Positions 39,985 through 44,997 of a stretch of 44,997 nucleotides of DNA are shown one piece after another. Every line of letters begins with the position of its first letter. The first letter of the stretch is position 1. The position numbers and the translations under genes were made by a program. Source of the stretch: Actinomycetes bacterium (GTDB lineage Bacteria; Actinomycetota; Acidimicrobiia; IMCC26256; Chersky-534); contig JAODBH010000089.1 in NCBI GenBank assembly GCA_025463865.1, forward strand, positions 1-44,997, in the 5' to 3' direction. The notes under the pieces were generated by a model, which had not been told where the DNA came from, did not search any database, and saw only the letters and a program-made list of their open reading frames with translations.

Positions 39985-40425
39985 ATGCCGCTCGAAGGTG
40001 AGTACGAACCGAACACCATGCAGTGGGCCGCCGAACAGGTCGAGCGCTACGAGAGCTCGGGCGGCACCGAGGGCACCGAGCTCAACGGGCGGCGGGTCAT
40101 CGTCCTCACGAGTCGGGGCAACAAGTCGGGGAAGATCCGCAAGACGCCGCTCATGCGGGTCGAGCACGACGGGCAGTACGCCGCGGTGGCGTCGCTCGGC
40201 GGCGCCCCGAAGCACCCGGTCTGGTACTACAACCTCGTCGCCGATCCGCACGTCGAGCTGCAGGACGGCACCCAGAAGTGGGACATGACCGCGCGCGAGG
40301 TCACCGGGGACGAGAAGAAGACCTGGTGGGACCGCGCGGTCGCGGCATACCCCGACTACGCCGACTACCAGAAGAACACCGACCGCCAGATCCCGGTGTT
40401 CGTGCTGGAGCGCAGCCCCTCCTGA
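39985..40425 (+). CDS. Ddn-like F420-dependent nitroreductase-family protein
   Basis: A 146-residue single-domain split-barrel protein of the deazaflavin (F420)-dependent nitroreductase family. Diagnostic segments are [20 protein letters not shown], then [39 protein letters not shown] and a [11 protein letters not shown] end. These bind F420 through the basic Lys/Arg loop and reduce quinones or nitro compounds. ATG 39985 has CGAGGA eight bases upstream. Its stop overlaps the next gene's start by one base (TGATG), so they are coupled. Confidence 0.92.
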   Translation: MPLEGEYEPNTMQWAAEQVERYESSGGTEGTELNGRRVIVLTSRGNKSGKIRKTPLMRVEHDGQYAAVASLGGAPKHPVWYYNLVADPHVELQDGTQKWDMTAREVTGDEKKTWWDRAVAAYPDYADYQKNTDRQIPVFVLERSPS

Positions 40426-41399
40426 TGCCGGGCCGGCGGTGGTGCGCGGTGGTCGCGGGTCTCGTCGTGGTTCTCGGCGCGTGCACCAGCACCGGCTCGT
40501 CGGCCGCCTCGGGGTCCTCGGGTTCGACGACGTCGGACAAGGCGACCGCGACGACCCGGAAGCCCGGCCCCACAACGACCGTGCCGGACGCGACCCCTCC
40601 CGACCCGGCGCGGCCGTACACGGTGCACGTCCCGCCCGGGTACTCGGCCGCCAAGCCCGCGCCGCTCGTCGTCATGCTCCACGGCTACGGCGCGACCGGC
40701 GCGGTCGAGGACAAGTACCTGAATCTGAACGCCGCGACCGACGCGCACGGCATGCTCTACGTCTACCTCGACGGCACTGTCGACCGCACCGGGAAGCAGT
40801 TCTGGAACGCCACCGACGCGTGCTGCGACCTCGGGCACACGGGGGTCGACGACTCGACCTACATCGACGCCGTCATCCACGCGACAGAGTCGAAGTACGC
40901 GGTCGACAAGCACCGCGTGTTCGTCGTCGGCCACAGCAACGGCGGGTTCATGTCGTACCGGATGGCCTGCGATCACGCCGACGAGGTCGCCGGCATCGTG
41001 AGCCTGGAGGCCGCCACCTTCGCCGACGTGACGAGATGCAAGCCTTCGGAACCGGTGTCGGTGCTCGAGGTCCACGGCACCGGCGACAAGACCATCTCGT
41101 ACGACGGCGGCGCGATCGCCGGCAACAAGTACCCGAGCGCGACCGAGACCCAGGCCGCGTGGGTGGACCTCGACCGTTGCAGGCCGACGCCGGGTCCCCC
41201 GAGGCCGCCGATCGACATCGAGCAGGGCGCGGTGCCGGCAACGGTCAACGCGTTCGACGACTGTCTCGACGGGAGCGCGGTCGAGCTCTGGACCCAGCCC
41301 GACGGTCCCCACATCCCGATCTGGTCGGCCACCTTCGACGACCAGATCCTCGCCTTCCTCATGGCCCATCCCAAGCCCGCAGGACCGCAACCTTCGTGA
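40425..41399 (+). CDS. Secreted lipoprotein esterase (LpqC/PHB depolymerase-like, CE1 family)
   Basis: A 324-residue lipoprotein. The signal peptide ends in VVLGAC with lipobox Cys20, followed by a Ser/Thr/Gly-rich linker to about residue 60. The alpha/beta hydrolase domain starts YTVHVPPGYSAAKPAPLVVM. The catalytic Ser is in VVGHSNGGFMS, Asp in HGTGDKTISY and His in DGPHIPIW. CE1 members hydrolyse feruloyl, acetyl or polyhydroxybutyrate esters. Mycobacterial LpqC is similar. It should be anchored outside the cytoplasm. The gene is followed by a long stem-loop in a convergent position. Confidence 0.88.
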   Translation: MPGRRWCAVVAGLVVVLGACTSTGSSAASGSSGSTTSDKATATTRKPGPTTTVPDATPPDPARPYTVHVPPGYSAAKPAPLVVMLHGYGATGAVEDKYLNLNAATDAHGMLYVYLDGTVDRTGKQFWNATDACCDLGHTGVDDSTYIDAVIHATESKYAVDKHRVFVVGHSNGGFMSYRMACDHADEVAGIVSLEAATFADVTRCKPSEPVSVLEVHGTGDKTISYDGGAIAGNKYPSATETQAAWVDLDRCRPTPGPPRPPIDIEQGAVPATVNAFDDCLDGSAVELWTQPDGPHIPIWSATFDDQILAFLMAHPKPAGPQPS

Positions 41400-41434
41400 C
41401 GCCGGGTTCGTCAGCGGAACCCGGGAGCGGACCA

Positions 41435-41485
41435 GCTTCGTGCGTCCCACGAGCACACATATCGTGCTCGGGGGACGCACGAAGC
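41435..41485. terminator. Long inverted repeat (22-bp arms) between convergent genes
   Basis: The arms 41435-41456 and 41464-41485 are complementary in 21 of 22 positions around the seven-base loop ACATATC. They begin GCTTCGTGCG and end CGCACGAAGC. It lies between the esterase stop (41399) and the membrane-protein stop (41493), suiting a bidirectional terminator without T-tract. The arms are longer and more perfect than a usual intrinsic terminator. Confidence 0.6.
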
Positions 41486-41492
41486 GTGAGGG

Positions 41493-41990
41493 TCAGTGGG
41501 GTCCGTTGCCCCGGAGGCGCTTGAAGATCGGGATGGCGGCGAACACGGTGCCGCCGACGGCGATGACGCCGATCGCGAGGTCGACCGACCACCGCCCCTG
41601 CTTGGCCCAGTAGACGTCGCGGAGGTCGAGCAGCAATGCGAACTCGTCGACGATCAGCGCGACGCCGATGCCGTAGAAGATCCCGACCATCGGATGGCAC
41701 CGCGCCTTCTCCTCGCCGCGCAGCCCGATCGCGCCGACGACGACCAGGATGAGGATGCCCCACACGTAGTGGTGCAGGTGCGTGCCGCCGGCACTGATGT
41801 TCCGGAACGGACCGTCGTGCGCGTGGATGCTGTAGGTGATGCCGCGCACGATGCCGAACGTGACCGTGAACGCGATCCAGGCCCACAAGCCCGACTTCTC
41901 GGCCGGGGTCAGCTCCTCCCGGAAGGCGACGCGGATCTCGTGGAGGATCGACCCCCGAACCTGATGCTCATCCTGCGCGGTGTCGCTCAC
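41493..41990 (-). CDS. Small integral membrane protein, intact paralogue
   Basis: A 165-residue membrane protein with a cytoplasmic N-terminus and about four helices: SGLWAWIAFTVTFGIVRG, then YVWGILILVVVGAIGL, GIFYGIGVALIVDEFALLLD, and SVDLAIGVIAVGGTVFAAI. The HAHDGPFRN and GTHLHHYVWG segments place several histidines near the membrane, possibly a metal site. No named family is recognised. The start MSDTAQDEHQ is the ATG at 41990. A truncated, frameshifted copy of its C-terminal third lies at 44670-44819 in the same orientation. Confidence 0.8.
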   Translation of the reverse strand: MSDTAQDEHQVRGSILHEIRVAFREELTPAEKSGLWAWIAFTVTFGIVRGITYSIHAHDGPFRNISAGGTHLHHYVWGILILVVVGAIGLRGEEKARCHPMVGIFYGIGVALIVDEFALLLDLRDVYWAKQGRWSVDLAIGVIAVGGTVFAAIPIFKRLRGNGPH

Positions 41991-42017
41991 CCGGCCAAGC
42001 TAACGAACCGCGCCGGC

Positions 42018-43430
42018 TCAGTCGGCGATCGTCTCGGGCCACTTGTGCGGCAACTCGATGCCCGTGCGGGCCAGGAGCGCAACCGACATCCGGTTCGCCT
42101 CCTCTCGGATCCCGTTCAGGTCGACGGTGAGGCACTCGCCGCCGCGCACGATCATGCGGCCGTCGACGAACACGTCGCGCACCGACTGGCCGTCGGACGA
42201 CCACACCAGCTGCGTGACGATGTCGCCGCGCGGGGTCCAATGCCAACCGCTGGCGTCGTGCACCACGACGTCCGCCCGCTTCCCCACCTCGAGCGATCCG
42301 ATGCGGTCGGCGAGACCGACGGCCCGCGCGCCCCGGATCGTGATCATCTCGAGCACGTCGTGCGACACCAGCGCGGCCGCGTCGCGGTACGCGTCCTTCG
42401 ACAACCCCGACGCGAGCGCACCTGCACGCAGGAGGTCGACCGAGTCGCCGGAGTTCACCGTGTCACAGCCCAGGCCGATGCGCAGGCCCCGTTGGAAGAG
42501 CTCGGCGTGACGGGTGTTGGCGACGACGCCGGAGCCCGAGCGCAACCCGCCCCACGGGCACCAGGCGACGGCGGTGTCGGTGCGCAGCAGGACCTCGATC
42601 TCGGCGTCGTCGATGTAGAGGCAGTGCGCGAGCAGGAGGTGGTCGCCCATCACGCCGATGTCCTCGAGGTACACGAGCGGGCGCCGCCCGGTGGTGGCGA
42701 GGTAGCTGATCGAGTCGTTCTCGCCCGGCGACATGTGCATGGTCATGCGCACCCCGCGGGAGCGTGCGAGGTCGGCCGCGCCCACCAGGAGCTCCTCGGT
42801 CGCGAGGTCGTGGCCGACGAGCGTCACCCAGCCGGTGACGAGACCGCCGGGCGGATAGGCGTCGAGCACCGCGCCGATGCGGGCCAGCACCTCGCGAGCC
42901 GGGTACGCGAAGGGCTGATCCGGGGCGTCCCAGCCCCACGTGCCGAGGCCGAGCCGGGTCCCCACCCGCAGGGCGCCGGCCGCGACCCGGTCGGGATGCG
43001 CCACCGTGCCGGCCTCGATCATCGTGGTCACGCCCCGTGTGGCGCTCTCGCCGCAACTCAGCACCGCCGACATCTCGTCGTCCGCCGGGGTGTGCTGCGC
43101 GTGGAGCGGCACCGACCATCCGAACGTCTTCGTTCCCGAGTCGAGGTTGTCGGGCAAGCAACTGCGCACCAGGGGGTCGCCGGTCAGGTGGTGGTGGCCC
43201 GAGATGAGACCGGGCGTGATCACACAGCCCCGGGCGTCGAGCTCGGTCGCGCCCGGGAACGCGCGCCGCGTGTCCGACGTCGCGCCCACGCCGACGATCT
43301 CGGTCCCGCGCATCGCGACCGCGCCACCCTTGAGGATGTCGCGCGCGGGGTTCATCGTGATCACGTCACCACCGGTGATGATGGTGACGTCGCGGGTGCC
43401 TTCGACGTCTCCCTGATCGTCAGTGTGCAC
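42018..43430 (-). CDS. AtzA/TrzA-type amidohydrolase (cytosine/adenosine deaminase-like)
   Basis: A 470-residue metal-dependent hydrolase of the AtzA/TrzA/SsnA group. The N-terminal small domain VTIITGGDVITMNPARDILK is followed by VITPGLISGHHHLTGDPL with the HxH metal site, MTMHMSPGEND with a barrel His, LLAHCLYID with a further His, and the terminal metal Asp in GLGCDTVNSGDS. The family deaminates or dechlorinates heterocycles. Its exact substrate is unknown. GTG 43430 has AAAGGG nine bases upstream. It is divergent from the LDH2-type dehydrogenase, and the gap has an inverted repeat near the start. Confidence 0.9.
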   Translation of the reverse strand: MHTDDQGDVEGTRDVTIITGGDVITMNPARDILKGGAVAMRGTEIVGVGATSDTRRAFPGATELDARGCVITPGLISGHHHLTGDPLVRSCLPDNLDSGTKTFGWSVPLHAQHTPADDEMSAVLSCGESATRGVTTMIEAGTVAHPDRVAAGALRVGTRLGLGTWGWDAPDQPFAYPAREVLARIGAVLDAYPPGGLVTGWVTLVGHDLATEELLVGAADLARSRGVRMTMHMSPGENDSISYLATTGRRPLVYLEDIGVMGDHLLLAHCLYIDDAEIEVLLRTDTAVAWCPWGGLRSGSGVVANTRHAELFQRGLRIGLGCDTVNSGDSVDLLRAGALASGLSKDAYRDAAALVSHDVLEMITIRGARAVGLADRIGSLEVGKRADVVVHDASGWHWTPRGDIVTQLVWSSDGQSVRDVFVDGRMIVRGGECLTVDLNGIREEANRMSVALLARTGIELPHKWPETIAD

Positions 43431-43444
43431 GCCGAACAGCCCTT

Positions 43445-43459
43445 TCCGTCGAGGACGGA
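43445..43459. promoter_or_regulatory. Short inverted repeat before the AtzA-like start
   Basis: TCCGTC-GAG-GACGGA has perfect six-base arms and lies 15 bases before the GTG at 43430, in the 122-base (or longer) divergent gap. It could be an operator or the 5' hairpin of the leftward transcript. Evidence is only its symmetry and position. Confidence 0.3.
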
Positions 43460-43541
43460 GGGGGCGGACCGGATCCCGCGCCCTCCCGTCTGGTCTGACA
43501 ATCCTTCCATCACCCGGCTCGGTCGTGTCGAGAGGAGACGC

Positions 43542-43556
43542 ATGACGAGTTGGTGA
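43542..43556 (+). CDS. Possible four-codon leader peptide (MTSW)
   Basis: ATG-ACG-AGT-TGG-TGA follows AGAGGAG at an ideal distance of four bases. Its stop overlaps GTG 43553, an in-frame start of the dehydrogenase gene (GTGA). This minicistron may serve translational coupling or regulation. It could also be chance next to a strong ribosome site, so confidence is low. Confidence 0.3.
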   Translation: MTSW

Positions 43557-43612
43557 ACCAAAGCGCCCCCACACCTGCCCCCACGACCCCATCGGACCGT
43601 AGGATCGGCGCG

Positions 43613-44665
43613 GTGGCCACACTGCGGCTGGACCCGGAAGCGACACGCGTCTTCCTCATCGCCGTCTACGTCGGTCACGGCATCCCCGATGCCACCGCGA
43701 GGGCCGTGGTCGACCACCTGCTCGACGCGAGCCGGGTCGGCGTCGACTCGCACGGGCTCGGACGCGCGGCGGAGTACCTCGACCAGCTCGATCGGGGCAT
43801 GTTCGTGGGCGACGCAGAGCCGACCCTCGTACGGGACGACGGCGCGCTCGCGGTCTACGACGCGGGCGGAGCCATGGGGCAGTACGCCGGCGCGCTCGCG
43901 GTGGCGGCGATCCTGCCGCGCGTCGCCGCCTACGGCATCGCCGCGGTCACGATGCGGCGCGCCGGTCACTTCGGCCGCCTCGGCGCCTACGTCGAACCTC
44001 TGGCCAGGAAGGGCTACGTGGCGCTCGCGTTCTGCTCGCTGCCGACGATGTACCGGGGCGTCCCTTGGTTCGGTTCCGTGGAGCCGATGGTCAGCTCCAA
44101 CCCGATCGCCTACGGCATCCCCACGACCGGCGAACCGATCGTCGCCGACTTCTCGACCAGCGCGGTGGCGGAGGGCAAGGTCCGCATGTGGGCCCGGGAC
44201 GGCGTCGAGGCGCCACCCGACGCGCTGCTCGATCCGTCCGGGGCGCCGACGAGCGACCCGGGCTCGCTGTACGGCGATCCCCGCGGGATGATCGCCCCAC
44301 TCGGCGGGTCCGCCTTCGGCCACAAAGGCAGCGCGTTGGCTCTGCTCGTGGAGGCGTTGGCCGGCTTCATGGCCGACGAGTCGTGGAACGACACCGAGCG
44401 GACGGCCACGCTCACCCTGATCGCGCTGCGGGCCCCGGAATCGCTGCCTGCACACGCAACCGAGTTCGCGGAGGCCGTGAGCAGATCCACACCCGTCGAC
44501 CCGGCTCGCCCGCCCCACGTGCCCGGCGAACACGGGATGAGGCGACGGGACGCGCGGCCGTGGGTGGAGATCGACGCCGAAGTCTGGGCCCGGCTCGTCG
44601 CGCGGGGTGTGGCGCTCGGCCTCACGGCTCCTCTGCCGCTGGCGATCGCAGACGAGGCCTCGTGA
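43613..44665 (+). CDS. LDH2/malate-ureidoglycolate-type dehydrogenase
   Basis: A 350-residue NAD(P)-dependent oxidoreductase of the LDH2/MDG2 family (malate, ureidoglycolate, sulfolactate or delta1-piperideine-carboxylate reductases). Family motifs are GVDSHGLGR near residue 46, the active-site histidine in AGHFGRLGAY, MVSSNPIAYGIPT, DFSTSAVAEGKV and GGSAFGHKGSALALL. The GTG at 43613 is preferred as it opens VATLRLDPEATRVF like relatives and has AGGAT upstream. A start at 43553 would add a 20-residue Pro/Thr tail. It is divergent from the AtzA-like amidohydrolase, perhaps in one nitrogen-heterocycle pathway. Confidence 0.9.
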   Translation: MATLRLDPEATRVFLIAVYVGHGIPDATARAVVDHLLDASRVGVDSHGLGRAAEYLDQLDRGMFVGDAEPTLVRDDGALAVYDAGGAMGQYAGALAVAAILPRVAAYGIAAVTMRRAGHFGRLGAYVEPLARKGYVALAFCSLPTMYRGVPWFGSVEPMVSSNPIAYGIPTTGEPIVADFSTSAVAEGKVRMWARDGVEAPPDALLDPSGAPTSDPGSLYGDPRGMIAPLGGSAFGHKGSALALLVEALAGFMADESWNDTERTATLTLIALRAPESLPAHATEFAEAVSRSTPVDPARPPHVPGEHGMRRRDARPWVEIDAEVWARLVARGVALGLTAPLPLAIADEAS

Positions 44666-44669
44666 CGGG

Positions 44670-44819
44670 TCAGCGGCGGCGCGTGCCGAACAGGCGGCGC
44701 AGCATTGGGAGCGCGGCGAACGGGGTCCCGCCGGCGGCGATGGTGCTGATGCCGAGGTCGACCGAGATCCGCCCTGCTTGGCCCAGTAGACGTCCTGCAG
44801 ATCGAGCAGCAACGCGAAC
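44670..44819 (-). pseudogene. Frameshifted, truncated copy of the small membrane protein (41493-41990)
   Basis: Read leftward this encodes FALLLDLQDVYWAKQG, matching the intact paralogue's FALLLDLRDVYWAKQG. After a one-base deletion near 44770 the frame resumes as ISVDLGISTIAAGGTPFAAL and ends in a basic RRLFGTRRR tail at the stop (44670-44672). All residues before FALLLD are missing. Homology on the + strand stops after GCGAAC at 44819, six bases before the neighbouring gene's stop codon. It lies in the same orientation as the intact gene about 3.2 kb away, so it is a decayed duplicate. Confidence 0.85.
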
Positions 44820-44825
44820 GGGGAT

Positions 44826-44997
44826 CTATGAACTCACGGACGGCACGACACGGCGGGCGTCGGCGGGGGCGGGATGACCCGCGAGCTCGGGGTGGAGGAT
44901 GCGGGCGACGAGCTCGGCGCCGTCGACCAGACGAGGGCCGGGGCGCACGAAGTACGCGTCCGCGTCGACGGCCCAGACCTCGGCTCCGGCCGGCGCG
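44826..44997 (-). CDS. Cobalamin-binding-type (BtuF/TroA-like) protein, partial C-terminal end
   Basis: The leftward frame ends at TAG 44826-44828 and is open to the window edge. The last 57 residues include PAGAEVWAVDADAYFVRPGP and RLVDGAELVARILHPELAG, which match the C-terminus of periplasmic cobalamin/siderophore-type binding proteins (the WAVDA.AYF.RPGPR.VDG.E pattern). The remainder is outside the window, so a signal peptide cannot be judged. Its end abuts the membrane-protein pseudogene. Confidence 0.7.
   Translation of the reverse strand, partial: APAGAEVWAVDADAYFVRPGPRLVDGAELVARILHPELAGHPAPADARRVVPSVSS

Noticed and set aside
41496-43556. 686-codon + strand open frame opposite the membrane protein and AtzA-like gene
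   Set aside because: It is antisense to an amidohydrolase with all metal motifs. Composition is His/Arg/Asp-rich without structure.
43361-44812. 483-codon leftward open frame covering the LDH2-type gene
   Set aside because: Only its first ~16 residues, from the membrane-protein remnant, are meaningful. The frame then shifts and continues as a shadow of the dehydrogenase.
1-44997. tRNA, rRNA, transposase or prophage genes
   Set aside because: No cloverleaf-like segments, ribosomal RNA signatures, DDE/recombinase motifs or phage structural genes were recognised on reading both strands. A tRNA scan would be a simple confirmation.

Overview
The window is high-GC, gene-dense chromosomal DNA with GTG/ATG/TTG starts, very short intergenic gaps, four-base GTGA/ATGA overlaps and strongly G/C third codon positions. 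With F420-type oxidoreductase relatives, many TetR regulators, tandem CaiB transferases, paired acyl-CoA dehydrogenases and RsbQ/RsbP-type stress signalling, this points to an actinobacterium (Actinomycetota). A soil or freshwater Acidimicrobiia-like or mycolate-free lineage seems likely, but I cannot fix the genus. No rRNA, tRNA, CRISPR array, transposase, phage gene or origin is visible. No stretch over 300 bases lacks a gene.

Layout. (1) 1-4827: a nitrogen-compound module. Two DUF1989 (urea-carboxylase-associated) proteins are transcribed leftward, divergent from a TetR regulator and a NitT/TauT-type ABC importer. A similar TTTCGA-N7-TCGAMA element lies in front of both the DUF1989 genes and the transporter. 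(2) 4888-8036: a GNAT acetyltransferase, an RsbQ-like alpha/beta hydrolase, an RsbP-like PAS-PP2C phosphatase and a small conserved protein. (3) 8043-10965: a long TetR repressor facing a DrrAB-type efflux ABC transporter, with three GTAC-N3-GTAC sites across the two starts. (4) 10994-13652: leftward genes for a double hexapeptide-repeat protein, a UBP-type zinc finger, a FrnE/DsbA-like protein and a PPOX-class flavin protein. (5) 13699-17848: a TauD dioxygenase/D-aminoacylase-like pair, divergent from an amidohydrolase. (6) 17965-18036: a 23-residue membrane peptide.

(7) 18068-26749: an apparent eight-gene leftward operon. It holds a polyamine-type ABC importer (ATPase, two permeases, Tat-exported binding protein), a Rieske oxygenase, a glutamine-synthetase-like ligase, a short-chain dehydrogenase and a small unknown protein. 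An Lrp/AsnC regulator is divergent from it. It reads as uptake, gamma-glutamylation and oxidation of an amine. (8) 26759-28346: a SRPBCC protein and a YihY membrane protein. (9) 28366-39862: a catabolic island with a uronate-isomerase-like enzyme, a second D-aminoacylase-like protein, a double CaiB/BaiF CoA-transferase, an amidohydrolase, a thiolase, a DUF35 protein, two acyl-CoA dehydrogenases and a divergent TetR. (10) 39985-44997: a Ddn-like protein, a secreted esterase, a membrane protein, an AtzA/TrzA-like amidohydrolase, an LDH2-type dehydrogenase, a frameshifted remnant of the same membrane protein and the C-terminal end of a cobalamin-binding-type protein.

How the parts work together (inference). 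Most of the window serves scavenging of organic nitrogen and carbon: six amidohydrolase-superfamily enzymes, two ABC importers and a beta-oxidation-like set. Local TetR/Lrp regulators sit beside the transcription units they most likely control. The most unusual elements are the amine operon with its atypical Rieske domain, the orphan RsbQ/RsbP pair and the segment at 41493-44819 flanked by direct repeats of a membrane-protein gene.
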